Assembly (NCBI GenBank): GCA_947184155.2
Contig: CAMXCT020000517.1
Location: 178,078 to 242,077, forward strand
DNA from: Cladocopium goreaui
Taxonomy: Eukaryota; Sar; Dinophyceae; Suessiales; Symbiodiniaceae
Length of the DNA: 64,000 bases
Direction: 5' to 3'
Positions 13,044 through 23,454 of the stretch are shown piece after piece; the first letter of the stretch is position 1; the number at the start of each line of letters is the position of its first letter. The notes below the pieces were generated by a model that was given only the letters and a program-made list of their open reading frames with translations, was not told the origin of the DNA and did not search any database. Position numbers and translations under genes: made by a program.

Positions 13044-13299
13044 TATGACCGCTTTGCTCAGCTGAACGCCTGCAAACGGTTGCGACTTCTATTGCGGACG
13101 CTATGAGCAGCTGGACAGATTTCAAATCCAGTACGCTGAAGTATATAAACAGTATGGGTGGGGTTGAGGTCAGAAGCCAGCGAAAGGCTCCTCCAATTCT
13201 AGGTCGTGCCCAGCTTGCTGCGAATATTTCCTTGCTCAAAGTCTTGGGAAACACCTATTCTCTTGAAAATCAGTCATTTTCCCAAGTTTGTCAACTGTG
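13044..13299 (+). CDS. Exon-like open frame
   Basis: After the acceptor-like TTTGCTCAG (ending about 13060), a plus frame continues to TGA at 13297-13299. It encodes an amphipathic, helix-prone segment (LQTVATSIADAMSSWTDF, then RAQLAANISLLKVLGNTY). It is unidentified. It overlaps the region of a minus-strand exon candidate (13274-13428), so at most one of the two 3' ends is right. The opposite frame is very hydrophobic and less protein-like over this stretch. Confidence 0.3.
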
Positions 13300-13428
13300 A
13301 CCTACTGTCTGCAACATGCAAATGGTGTCTTGCAGCTTTCAGGGACTGAAGCAACTGCGCGGTTTCAGCCAGGCGTGGCGAAGCAATGCATTCACGAAAG
13401 ATATCCTCTGCATCGTAGGAGTCAGTGC
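13274..13428 (-). CDS. Exon-like open frame
   Basis: The minus-strand frame reads SYDAEDIFRECIASPRLAE followed by TAQLLQSLKAARHHLHVAD and a stop at 13274. The Ala/Leu/Glu pattern suggests a helical protein. A second short frame of similar style lies at about 13595-13650 (REDARRSAALSVMDFIPE), and a third near 13690-13735 ends in a canonical donor CCAG|GTGAAG. Together they suggest a minus-strand gene downstream of the eIF4E-like gene. Exons could not be phased with confidence. Confidence 0.35.
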
Positions 13429-14314
13429 AAGTCACTGGTTGATTAGTAGTTTAGACAGGTGGATTCGAATCCCAATGACCCCCGATAAAGTAGGATTATC
13501 ACTATGGCATATCCCTAGGATTCCAAACTACAGACCCAAACCTCTCTTCCGTTGGCTGGCTTTTTCTGATGCTCAAAAATTGGATCTGAGCGGCTCTGGA
13601 ATAAAGTCCATGACAGAAAGAGCGGCGCTACGACGCGCATCCTCTCTCTGACACGGGGAAATTAAATCATCTGCCCCTTCACCTGGTACTCTGCCCGCTT
13701 CGAACAGATCCCAGCAGGGAAAGCCGTCTTGAAAAACTACGACTCCCTGAGAAGCAAATCAATGCTTAGTGATTCTGCAAGCTGCAGAACACTGATTTCT
13801 GCTTGAGATCGGCTTGTGCTTTACATTCTAGAAAGAGATCAACAGGGCGTTGAAGAAAATGATCAAGGAATTTGTTTGAATCAAGATGAAGTGTTGGAGA
13901 AAACATAACACTTAAAAACGCTCGAGCCCTGCAGCCTCACTTCTGCGGTGCATGGGAGGTTCTTTCGCTTTTCCCCCAAACCTGAGACTCACCATGACTC
14001 ACCCAGCTTTGGTGACTCGAACCCCGCCGAGGTACAGTGGGTCTTTCAACACCATCGAGTCGCATCAGCATGCACCTGGCTCTGGCGGACACTTTCCCTG
14101 ACTCTTTTTTGAATCAATGAATCACACAACACACAACCAAGACATACCAAGACGTTTTAAAAAATCACTGACACAGCTCTGGAAAAAAAAATAAACATGT
14201 TCCTGGTGCCTTCAAAACATGGCATCATTTTTGGTGTATTTGCAAAACCAAACTCACAAAAAAAAAAAACACCGAAATAGACCCCAAAAGGCAAAAGCTC
14301 ATGTCACCCTGATT
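13429..14314. other. Intergenic or intronic sequence with exon-like scraps
   Basis: Besides the scraps mentioned for the neighbouring exon, a minus frame at about 13990-14110 (VSARARCMLMRLDGVERP) ends next to a strong GTGAGT donor. It could extend the eIF4E-like gene or belong to the next gene. Poly-A runs lie at 14185 and 14258. No other feature is seen. Confidence 0.3.
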
Positions 14315-17281
14315 CTATGAGAAGAATGTGCCATGGTTTCCAATGGTTTCCATGTGCCTCTCAAGGCTCTGCTGCAGTTGATCGATCTTCTCCGTTGCAC
14401 TCATGTTGGAAAACCAAACCTGCGCGAAGTTCAACTCCCAATACTCACCGAAACAAGAAGTTCTTATCCTGGCAACTAGACAGAGAGTGTGAAAAGTGTT
14501 CACGGCGTTGACAGTTTCGTTTCTTGTCAAAGGGCAGCTTTCATGACGTCCTCGATACGCACGTGTGGCGTTCGCTTGTGCGCCAATTTATCCACCAGCC
14601 GTACTCCTGTGACCAAGTCAGCATTCCTTGGTGAAGGCAAAAATCTAGCGCTCAATGAGCAAGTTTGTGGATCCATCGCTACCTCATGTTCGATCCAAAC
14701 CCAAACTGTCTTTGGGGGCTGCCCGTCATTGTTTACAAAGTTGAAGTAGCAAATCGTGAAACAGGAAATGTTGACATGTAATCAGCTATGGTCCGATGAA
14801 TGGCATTTTAGGCTGCATGCTGAAGCTGATACCAAGTGGCGCAACTGACCCTCCAATCAAGCACAGGACCGTGTTATTCCAAATCCTTGGCAGGTTCTGT
14901 GCTGATACTGTGTCAAGAACCTACGCATCGTTTTGGTAATGTTCAGTACTAAACTAATCCCTTCCTCCTAATACTAAACGTCCCCCTAATACTAGAAACA
15001 GACGTCCATCTCCAGTTTCGGAAAATTTCAGTTTGGCCAATTTGATTTTTGCTCCCCTTTAGAAAACAAATTAAAAATCAACCTATCATTTGTGGGTTTT
15101 CCCCCCTAACACTAAAAACTAATCAACCCCGGGGTGTTTAGTATTAGGGGGCGTCCGATTTTTTTTAGTTTTTTATATTAAGGTTTTTAATTTAGTATTA
15201 GGGGGAAGCTTCGAAATCCAATTTTTGGCAATATTTTAATCGCGTTATATTTTTAAAAAAATAATTGATTTGAGATCGGAAAAAATAGTTTTTATTATTA
15301 AGGGTTTTAATTCAATATTAGGGGGAAGCTTCGAAATCCAATTTTTGGCAATATTTTTATTGCGTTATATAAAGAAATTTAATTGATTTTGAGATCGGAA
15401 AAAATAGTTTTTATTATTAAGGGTTTTAATTTGATATTAGGGGGAAGCTTCGAAATCCAATTTTTGGCAATATTTTTATTGCGTTATATAAAGAAATTTA
15501 ATTGATTTTGAGATCGGAAAAAATAGTTTTTATTTTTAAGGGTTTTAAATTAATATTAGGGGGAAGCTTCGAAATCCAATTTTTGGCAATATTTTAATTG
15601 CGTTATATAAAGAAATTTAATTGATTTTGAGATCGGAAAAAATAGTTTTTATTATTAAGGGTTTTAATTTAATATTAGGGGGAAGCTTCGAAGTCCAATT
15701 TTTGGCAATATTTTAATCGCATTACATAAAGAAATTTAATTGATTTTGAGATGGGAAAAAATAGTTTTTATTATTAAGGGTTATAATTTAATATTAGGGG
15801 GAAGCCTCGAAGTCCAATTTTTGGCAATATTTTAATCGCGTTATATCAAGAAATCTAGTTGATTTTGAGATCGGAAAAAATAGTTTTTATTATTAAGGGT
15901 TTTAATTTAATATTAGGGGGAAGCTTCGAAATCCAATTTTTGGCAATATTTTAATCGCGTTACATAAAGAAATTTAATTGATTTTGAGATCGGAAAAAAT
16001 AGTTTTTATTATTAAGGGTGTTAATTTAATATTAGGGGGAAGCTTCGAAATCCAATTTTTGGCAATATTTTAATTGCGTTATATAAAAAAAATAATTGAT
16101 TTGAGATCGGAAAAAAAAGTTTTTATTATTAAGGGTTTTAATTCAATATTAGGGGGAAGCTTCGAAGTCCAATTTTTGGCAATATTTTAATCGCGTTGTA
16201 TAAAAAAAAAAATAATTGATTTTGAGATCGGAAAAAATAGTTTTTATTATTAAGGGTTTTAATTTAATATTAGGGGGAAGCTTCGAAGTCCAATTTTTGG
16301 CAATATTTTAATCGCGTTATATAAAGAAATTTAATTGATTTTGAGATCGGAAAAAATAGTTTTTATTATTAAGGGTTTAACTTTATCAATAGGGTTCCCT
16401 AATACTAAATACCCCCCTAATACTAAAAACTACCTGCCGTGTTTAGTAGGGGGGGGCGTTTAGTATTAGGAGGAAGGGATTATACAGTATCCACTTGCAG
16501 TTGGGAAATCCGCTTTTCTGCTGATATCCTCATCTTGATTGGTTCACCGTGAAAACCCACATCTTCAGTCTTTACATTCGGCTGAGGCGAGAGCTCGTCA
16601 ATCAAACCTCCACCCAGCGATGCCTGGGTCACCGCCAGGTCGGATGAAACCAACGCAAAATCAAGCGGCAAATTGCTGGAACACCCCTGTCTGTGTGAAA
16701 ACATATATCACTCACATCCATCAATCCCCGCCATGATATTTACCAGGGAATTCCAAGCGGATTCTGCACCTTCAACTGGTAGGTGAAGTGGCCACCCTTG
16801 GAATTCACGGCATCCTCCCACTCCGGACGGATACCATCTTTGAAGAGCATCAGGGCCTCGGTACATGGTGCGTAATTTTTGGACACCTTCGCCGCAAAGT
16901 CGAGCACAAAAAACTGGGTCCCAAAATATCCAAAATGGATATATATATATATATATATATACATACCAATTCATCATCATATTCCATCATATTCCCCTTA
17001 GCAGCCTTAGCAGTTGCCATTTTGGCGGGATGCTCCATTTTCAAACACACTGCAGTGAACACTCTTGGGTTGAAACGTCGACAACAAGTCGGCCATCATC
17101 CTTGATTCGTAGGAACTTTTTGCCCTCCAGCAGCAGGCTGGGTTGGGGCATGTGGTTCCAATACCTGACAGCAGCCACAGCAGCCTCCCAGGCCCAATCT
17201 GCAGAAACAGTGGCTGGGTGAAGCCTCCAAAACGCCTTGATGGTGTCCAGGGTGGCCACTTTTTGGGTAGCTTGGGAGTAC
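14315..17281 (-). CDS. eIF4E: eIF4E-like cap-binding translation initiation factor, N-terminus unresolved
   Basis: eIF4E binds the mRNA 5' cap and recruits ribosomes in the cytosol. Five minus-strand exons line up in family order. 17225-17281: YSQATQKVATLDTIKAFW. 17077-17164: YWNHMPQPSLLLEGKKFLR. 16716-16856: ALMLFKDGIRPEWED, containing the Trp-Glu pair expected to stack on and bind the cap, then GGHFTYQLK and WNSLVNIMAGIDG. 14551-14626: ADLVTGVRLVDKLAHKRTPH, then VRIE. 14315-14419: VWFSNMSATEKIDQLQQSLE to TAG. Introns: 17165-17224 (60 bp, GC donor), 16857-17076 (GT), 14627-16715 (GT donor GTGAGT), 14420-14550 (GA donor). The third exon needs a one-base shift between QLK and AES, so this copy may be damaged or contain a base error. 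A small exon may be missing between GIDG and ADLV. The first exon with the N-terminal Trp motif was not found. Dinoflagellates are known for expanded eIF4E families. Confidence 0.8.
14955..16482. mobile_element. TIR element carrying a satellite array, inserted in an eIF4E intron
   Basis: The 26 bases at 14955-14980 are the exact reverse complement of 16457-16482 (TAATCCCTTCCTCC at the outer end). The outermost TA on each side allows a TA target duplication, as made by Tc1/mariner-type transposases. Inside the TIRs, both ends carry further CCCCCTAATACTA motifs, and their complements recur near 15140 and 16400. No transposase or long frame is present, so the element is non-autonomous. Its interior is almost wholly a 119-bp tandem repeat. 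It lies in the large intron of the eIF4E-like gene. Confidence 0.8.
15183..16390. repeat. 119-bp tandem satellite, ten copies
   Basis: The landmark GGGGGAAGCTTCGAA begins at 15201, 15321, 15440, 15559, 15678, 15797 (here CCTCGAA), 15916, 16035, 16152 and 16273. Spacing is therefore 117-121 bp, mostly 119. Units are highly similar, AT-rich, and share a TTTTTGGCAATATTTT core and a GATCGGAAAAAATAG block. TATTAGGGGG in each unit matches the element's terminal motif, suggesting the satellite grew from the element's own end. Confidence 0.95.
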
Positions 17282-18893
17282 CTGGACAACTCGACAGCAC
17301 GGTTCCCTCTTAGATTCAACGAGGCTGTTTTCTAACGAGGTTTTGTTTGGTTTACCCTAATGAAATGGACGAAATGGACCATCGAGACGATGGAGTTTAG
17401 GATACGAACCAATGAAAAAATGCGACTGGTCGTGGGCGCACTGAGAGCTGTCACGCTGGGCAGAAAGCCCTAGCTGTTCCTGAGCCGTGCAGACTGCACC
17501 AAAAATGTCTGTGGGGTTCCTGGAAATATCCAAATCCAATGCAACCTTGTTAAACTGCATATTTAGTTAGCAGGCAAAACTGGTAAATGAAATTTGTCAA
17601 AAGTTCATCTCTTCACTTTTGATGTTCCCTTTCCGCGCGGAATCCAGATATGTTTTTCACGATGGTCGGTTTCTGCACCCAACGTCCTGAGAGCCCTGGC
17701 CCAAAGCACCCACTTGCTATCAAGGGCTGGGTCCTTCCATCATTGAGCAATCATAGATAATCATAGTGAATTCGCCATGAAATGGGTCTTCAAAATGAAT
17801 AAATCCAAGACTTGCCACCAGTGTCACTATTTTTTCAATATCAGCGAGAGGGTCACCCATTTCCGAATGTTCCAAAATTTTTGTGATGTGGCAATGTGAA
17901 CCAGTGAAAATGTGTCATTTTGGCAATTTCCACCTGCTCAGCATTGCCGGTGCAATCGTTCGACCTGCAATGTTTTGAACCCACACAAAAAAACAACAAC
18001 AACAAACGAGAAAGATGTCACTCCCAAACAACCCCAAATTTCCAACAACGCCTGAGGATTGGACTCTAAAAATGCATCAATCTGCGGTGAGCAAGCAGCG
18101 TTAAAACTCAGGAAAGGCCTCAACAAACATCTAAATCCGACCATTGTGGATTTGGTCTTGTCATTTTTTTGATCATTTGCAACAACAGAAAACTGTTCAT
18201 TGAAAAATATACGTTGAGAATTCGGCACCGACTCTTCAACCATCGCCATACCTGCCAGCTGCAATCCAAACAACCCTTTGTTTAAAATAAATTGATGAAA
18301 TCATACTTTCAAAAATGCATTATGAAACTCCCAATGTTGGCAGGCTGGCAGTAGTTTGTTTGGCAAGTACAATGCGCTTTGAACCGCATTTTGACCATAT
18401 GACAATTTTCACAGGCATTCCAAACAAATTTATTTCAGTGGATTCCACTGTGTTTTTCATGTGGAATTTCGGATTCGAATCCATCCTATAACTATTTTCC
18501 TTGCCTGCAAAAACCAGGCAGTTTCCAGCGTGCCCACCCAGCTACCAGTTTGCTTCGAAAAAATGAGCAAATGTTGGCATGGACGCGATGTTTTCGAATC
18601 CCTTTGGGTCATTTATCAACGATTTGGTGAACCATGGATGCCAATTGCAGGGGGGGCATTGCGGGCGCATTTGGCAAAAGTCGGGCAACTCGGATTTGAT
18701 TTGCTTTGCGTGACGGAAATCGTTTCAAAAACATGTTTGTGTCAAGCAACAGTTGTTGTTCGTTTGGGGACATTCCTTATAAGTTGCAAGGTGGAATGTG
18801 TATCGATCAAATGCAACAATACATTGCACAAGGAGGAAATACTAAAACTGGATATGCAAAAAAAATCGCCCAACCCAATCTGAATTTCAACAC
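17282..18893. other. Probable upstream part of the eIF4E gene and unidentified open frames
   Basis: The first eIF4E exon should lie in this stretch. A minus frame at 17357-17560 (DISRNPTDIFGAVCTAQ) is a candidate but does not show the expected Trp motif. A minus frame at 17938-18273 (111 codons; AMVEESVPNSQRIFFNEQF, SPQIDAFLESNPQALLEIW) looks protein-like but is unrecognised. The copia insertion lies immediately to the right. Confidence 0.3.
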
Positions 18894-18898
18894 AATGT
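18894..18898. repeat. Target-site duplication AATGT, left copy
   Basis: AATGT directly precedes the left LTR and is repeated directly after the right LTR at 26364-26368. A 5-bp duplication is the normal footprint of Ty1/copia integrases. Confidence 0.93.
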
Positions 18899-19077
18899 TG
18901 CAAAGACTCAGGCGAAAACGCTGCAGTCTATTTTCACTCGTGCCAAAAAGGGTCTCACAAGTTTCAACTGCACATGCTGTTCATGTCAGTCTATGAAGTG
19001 AAATGACAAATGCAACTCTCTTATCGATTTGTGCGTGTCATCCTGGCACATGTGAGTGGGCTCCACAACTTTCCACA
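18899..19077 (-). repeat. 3' LTR of the copia element
   Basis: On the minus strand this 179-bp repeat starts TGTGGAAAG and ends TCTTTGCA, with the usual TG...CA ends. It matches 26185-26363 base for base as far as I can read. It is very short for an LTR of a 7.5-kb element. Confidence 0.95.
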
Positions 19078-19088
19078 CTCCTCCTTTG
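19078..19088 (-). promoter_or_regulatory. Polypurine tract
   Basis: Read on the minus strand, CAAAGGAGGAG lies immediately upstream of the 3' LTR. This is the position and composition required for plus-strand priming during reverse transcription. Confidence 0.85.
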
Positions 19089-19209
19089 TGGTTTGAGCGT
19101 GGCTCATTCCACAACTCCAAAATTTTCACCTCTCAACGCAAATTTCAGCTCTGCTGTCTGACTCTGCATCATCCAGTGAAAATGTTTTCGAATTCAATCT
19201 TTCAAATCA

Positions 19210-22200
19210 TCAAGCTCTGCATGTCTTCGACATAGAGCCTAAACCTGTCTCGGCGTTCATCATCTCCTGAGTGGAATCTAGCACCAGACAAATTGCCTGC
19301 TGAATCATGTTGGCCTCATGCCAGCGTTCTGCTGCAAGAGCTTGGTTCTGATCTACCCTCATGTTCTGTAAGAGGGTTTCCATTCCAGTAGGTCTATTGG
19401 ATTGGTTGTCCTCCACATCTGTTGTCGGACTTTCTTCTTCTCCTCCTTCGTGATCTTCTTGCTGATGTACAATTGGGTCAGTTGAATCTGCACGGTTTCT
19501 ATGATTCCAAAGCACCAGGTGTCCTCTTTCTTGCGTTAGCATGTGTCGATACTGCTCGGCTGTCAGTTTAGCGTTCCTGACAAAACCACCTATCTCCATC
19601 AGTCCATACCTCACGCAATTTGAGGTTTCCTCCAGAGCATTGAAACCTTCTATAGTTTCCTGTTCAAAACCAGTCGGTCTAGCCATCACCGTGTCAATTC
19701 TGTTTGACGCATCTGTTGCCAAAGCGTTGCAATCTTCTATTCTTCCATTCAAATCAGCTGCATACTCATAGTGATCGGCTAACTGAATCTGGGTTTGTTC
19801 CAACTCGTTTGAAACTCCCAGCACTTGGTTCTCCAGTTTCTTGATTTTCTCTTCAATCCACTTCCATGCTCTGAATGCCAGCTTTGAAAACACAGTACCC
19901 ATGCAAATCACCAAAACCGCAATTGCAAATGAAAACCATGATGTGTCCTTGGTCTCATTGTCCATGTTTGCGCAACTTGACTGCGCCATTGCCGCAACCG
20001 GTCCTGCTGACTCAAGACCCCCAGCAACTCCCATGGCAATACTCATGCGTAAAATGGCTTTGGAAATTCTTTTCAATGGTTGGGAATTCAATCTCCTCTC
20101 ATCTTGAATTGCATGCTCATTTGCTCCAACCTTTGAAAAGTCTGCAATGAAAACCAGTTCACATTCATACAACAAATAGAACAACCTCTGTCTGCTCAAA
20201 GCTTTTGTCCCGATGTCTGCCACGTTGAGAGTAGTTGGAACCTGTCGAAGTTTGAAGGTATTGTCAGCTGTCTTCTCCTGTATCCATAACAGTTTTCCCG
20301 ACAGATGCCTCACCTTACCTGACCCTTGCCTGCTTGCCAATTGCCTTGCTGAGCTTGAGTCGGTAAACTGAAAATGTTCCAACTGTTCATCCAAAACAAA
20401 AGCAGCACATGCCTTGATGAATATCCCATCGCAAACGCAGCTAACCAAACTATGAAGTTCACTTTCACATGAGCTAAGTGATACAACTCGTTGACTTCGG
20501 CTGCTTGAATACATGAAACATCCATTGATGAAATGTATCCCACATGATGTTGAGCGACGTGTCTGCTTGTTTGCACTCCAATCGGCATCGCTGAAGCTCT
20601 CAAGTACCCATCGGTGTTGTCCACCAGAAATAACCTTTCCTTGACCATCTTCAGGAAATGGCAGGTGCAAACCAATGTCCCCCACAGATTTCATGAAGCC
20701 TACCATCTTGCGTAGGCGTGCAAGTGAAGTCAAAGTGGGAGCACTCATGTATGACGCCAGCTCCTTTATGGTATACATCAAATCTGGCCTTTCACGGCCT
20801 GCATACAGACATAGGCCCACAACTGAGCGGTATCCCTTGGAGTCTTTCTCTGAAAGTCTTTGAGAATTGTCAGGCAACTGGATACTTGCATCGCATGGCA
20901 CTTTCTGTGATCGTGCCGATCCAAACATCCACTCAAACAAAGAAACCACTTTGTCCACAGTTGTACCCGGGGCTAAAACTAGGCCATCTTCAACCTCCAT
21001 AATTTTCCTCCTCAAGAAGGTGATGCTTGATCCTGGGCCTTTCAGCTCATCATGACTCACTGAAAATCTCTCTTTCATCTTCTTCAGAAAAACGTTGTTC
21101 CAGAAAGATTTCAATCCCACAAAAAGGATATCATCGACATGTATCATGATCGTGGCCTCAGGTGTCCTCGCCAAGCATGGTTGCTCCGGGCAAAACTCAA
21201 AATTCATGCTTTCCATCAAGAATGATTTCAAACACAAAAACCACTGTTTTGCTCCAAGACGTTGGCCTGGGAGATTTCTCTTTATGATAAAAGGCTGTCC
21301 CTGCAAAACCACACGCACCGGATCATCTTGTTCAACCTGCAGAAAGGCATCACGCACATCCAAGCTTCCCATAAAAACATCGTAATCCTCCTTGCATGCT
21401 GTTTCACAAATCTTGCTTTTCATTCCAAGATATTTTAACTGCAGAAGGTTTGCTGTATGGGTTCCAGTGGCAGGACTGAAAGTGTCCAATCTTTTCGTTG
21501 TTGCAAATTCACGCGCCACCAGTCTGGATCTGCGCATCCATCTTTTCCTTTCACCTTCACCTTCTCCATAAGACTTCAAACGCCAATCCCTGACCATCTT
21601 TGTAGTCAAAGAACCTGTGATTTCGCCTTGGAACTCGGATTGTGGCACCAAGACTTGCATGCTGCACAAACGGTCAATCTCCACCTTATCTGCAAGGTCA
21701 TCAATCCATTTTTCTGGACTACCAGGCGCGGGTTGATCTACTGGAGCGTCTGACCACAAATACTCTGGAATTCCAGTCAGCACAACCGCATCTTCACCAA
21801 CCCAGTCTTCATCCTCTTCAGCTGATTGTTCAAGATTCAAATCTGTCTCATAATCATCCATAGTGAAGTACTCTTTGTAGGCAATCTTGACAGCACACAA
21901 TCTCTGCTCGTATTCAGCTTGTAACCTGGCAATGCGCTGTCTCTTTGATTCATCCAAACGTTGCCTCTTTGAAGAGTCCTCATCTGAGGGTTCTGCTGCT
22001 CGAGATGTTGCTGGCTCTCGAGGGCTTTCAATCTCTATATAGTCCCTGGGCGGTGTCACCGGCACTGCAAGACCTGGATATCCTGACATATCATCTCCAG
22101 TATTGGTCAAAGGTGGATTCTCTGCTGTCACATGGATTGGTCCACTAGGTAATGCAGGACCATCATCATCCACAACCTGCATACCTTCCAGTTCACCTGC

Positions 22201-23433
22201 AACTCCCTCACCAAGTTTCTCTCGCAAAGCCAAACTGAGTGGGTCATTGGCTGACATGTGCAACTGCTCCTCCTGCGCTTTCTGTTCATCAATTGCATAT
22301 TGAATCACTGCTTCAGCATCTTTGTCGTGCAATGCACTTTCTTCAATTGGTCCCAGAGGCACCTCAAACGCAACTGACTTCGGCACTGGTTTTCTCATAG
22401 TTGGCAAGATTCTTGCTCCAAACCCAGCTTTGTACTGCCATGAAAAACACCGACAATGCAAATAATACGCCATGTGACTTCTCCATTCAGTGTTGATTCT
22501 GCGCACGCTTCTCGTAAGGAGAATTGATTGTCCATCAAATGCCACATAGCTGTTTTGAATGTCAGCTTTCCCAAGAAATAACATCCTCTTCCATTTGGCA
22601 GTCGCTTTTGTGGTTGGAATCACATAGCCAAAAATTGGCTCCCCAAACTCGCACAACTCACCAGCATATGTACGACCAAAAGCCAGTTCATAAGGTGTGG
22701 CACCTCTGATAACTGAAAACCTTGAAATAAGCCATGCTGAATGTCTCAGGGCCCAACTCCAAATTGCGCTCGATGTCTCCAGCTGAATTCCAAGTCTTCC
22801 ATGAACATGGTGCATCAACGTACATGCCAAAGCTCTGACTCTGCCAACAGCATTCTCTGCAAGGCTGTTGCCACCTTTGTCATATGCCACAGAGCTACTT
22901 TCACGTGTCTTAAGGCCCATGCCTTGACGTGTCTTCAGCACCAAGCGCTTCAATTGCAGTATTGAAGGTTCATTGTCGCAATGCAAAATCACTTCTGAAT
23001 GCCCTAACATTTGCACAAACTTGATGATCTCCCTGTTTGCATGATCCAGCTGAGATTTCCCTTCCAAAGGGATGCATGACACAAATCCTGTACGGCTGTC
23101 CACCACTACCAGTGCAGTTATTGTATCGGGATTGCCTGAATCACCAGCCTGACCATCAGATTTTGTGAAGAAGTAGTCAAAGGATATGGTGGGCACTGCT
23201 CCTGCATGCGACTCACCTGAACGTTCATGCCGATCAGAACGTGCCCTGTGCGCAAGACATGAAGGGCACCACTGCTTGTATGGCACATGTGTCAACCTAT
23301 GTTGTGACTGCTCATACTCACTAGGCACTTCTGCAGAAACTGGTGAAAGTGGATGTCGTTCCTGCTGTTCAAATGCCTCTTTTGCTGCCGCCATCACTGA
23401 TTCCAACTCAAGTTTCTTTGAATGTTCAATCAA
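19210..23433 (-). CDS. Pol: integrase, reverse transcriptase, RNase H, plus membrane/coiled-coil extension
   Basis: The frame is open from just after the TAA at 23455-23457; residue numbers here count from the TTG codon at 23433. Domains in order: a zinc-binding HX3H-CX2C motif (H45, H49, C56, C59); integrase core with acidic residues D86, D153 and E193; a linker rich in Pro, Glu and Asp; copia-type reverse transcriptase with LDVRDAFLQVE (691-701) and HVDD at 765-768, where most relatives have YVDD; RNase H with SFSDADW, SSCESE, FTDSSSA and the NVADIGTKALSR end. After RNase H (about 1090) come 315 further residues: an Ala/Gly-rich hydrophobic stretch (about 1127-1150), a clear membrane helix (WFSFAIAVLVICMGTVF, 1166-1182), a Glu/Gln-rich coiled coil (about 1190-1225) and an acidic tail. 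That extension is unusual and its role is unknown. Confidence 0.95.
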   Translation of the reverse strand: MIEHSKKLELESVMAAAKEAFEQQERHPLSPVSAEVPSEYEQSQHRLTHVPYKQWCPSCLAHRARSDRHERSGESHAGAVPTISFDYFFTKSDGQAGDSGNPDTITALVVVDSRTGFVSCIPLEGKSQLDHANREIIKFVQMLGHSEVILHCDNEPSILQLKRLVLKTRQGMGLKTRESSSVAYDKGGNSLAENAVGRVRALACTLMHHVHGRLGIQLETSSAIWSWALRHSAWLISRFSVIRGATPYELAFGRTYAGELCEFGEPIFGYVIPTTKATAKWKRMLFLGKADIQNSYVAFDGQSILLTRSVRRINTEWRSHMAYYLHCRCFSWQYKAGFGARILPTMRKPVPKSVAFEVPLGPIEESALHDKDAEAVIQYAIDEQKAQEEQLHMSANDPLSLALREKLGEGVAGELEGMQVVDDDGPALPSGPIHVTAENPPLTNTGDDMSGYPGLAVPVTPPRDYIEIESPREPATSRAAEPSDEDSSKRQRLDESKRQRIARLQAEYEQRLCAVKIAYKEYFTMDDYETDLNLEQSAEEDEDWVGEDAVVLTGIPEYLWSDAPVDQPAPGSPEKWIDDLADKVEIDRLCSMQVLVPQSEFQGEITGSLTTKMVRDWRLKSYGEGEGERKRWMRRSRLVAREFATTKRLDTFSPATGTHTANLLQLKYLGMKSKICETACKEDYDVFMGSLDVRDAFLQVEQDDPVRVVLQGQPFIIKRNLPGQRLGAKQWFLCLKSFLMESMNFEFCPEQPCLARTPEATIMIHVDDILFVGLKSFWNNVFLKKMKERFSVSHDELKGPGSSITFLRRKIMEVEDGLVLAPGTTVDKVVSLFEWMFGSARSQKVPCDASIQLPDNSQRLSEKDSKGYRSVVGLCLYAGRERPDLMYTIKELASYMSAPTLTSLARLRKMVGFMKSVGDIGLHLPFPEDGQGKVISGGQHRWVLESFSDADWSANKQTRRSTSCGIHFINGCFMYSSSRSQRVVSLSSCESELHSLVSCVCDGIFIKACAAFVLDEQLEHFQFTDSSSARQLASRQGSGKVRHLSGKLLWIQEKTADNTFKLRQVPTTLNVADIGTKALSRQRLFYLLYECELVFIADFSKVGANEHAIQDERRLNSQPLKRISKAILRMSIAMGVAGGLESAGPVAAMAQSSCANMDNETKDTSWFSFAIAVLVICMGTVFSKLAFRAWKWIEEKIKKLENQVLGVSNELEQTQIQLADHYEYAADLNGRIEDCNALATDASNRIDTVMARPTGFEQETIEGFNALEETSNCVRYGLMEIGGFVRNAKLTAEQYRHMLTQERGHLVLWNHRNRADSTDPIVHQQEDHEGGEEESPTTDVEDNQSNRPTGMETLLQNMRVDQNQALAAERWHEANMIQQAICLVLDSTQEMMNAETGLGSMSKTCRA

Positions 23434-23454
23434 ACATTTGAAACACTTCTGCTT

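Noticed and set aside
16980..17040. GCCATTTTGGCGGGATG as a spliced-leader relic
   Set aside because: Only a partial resemblance to the dinoflagellate leader (CCATTTTGGC), lying inside an intron of the eIF4E-like gene.
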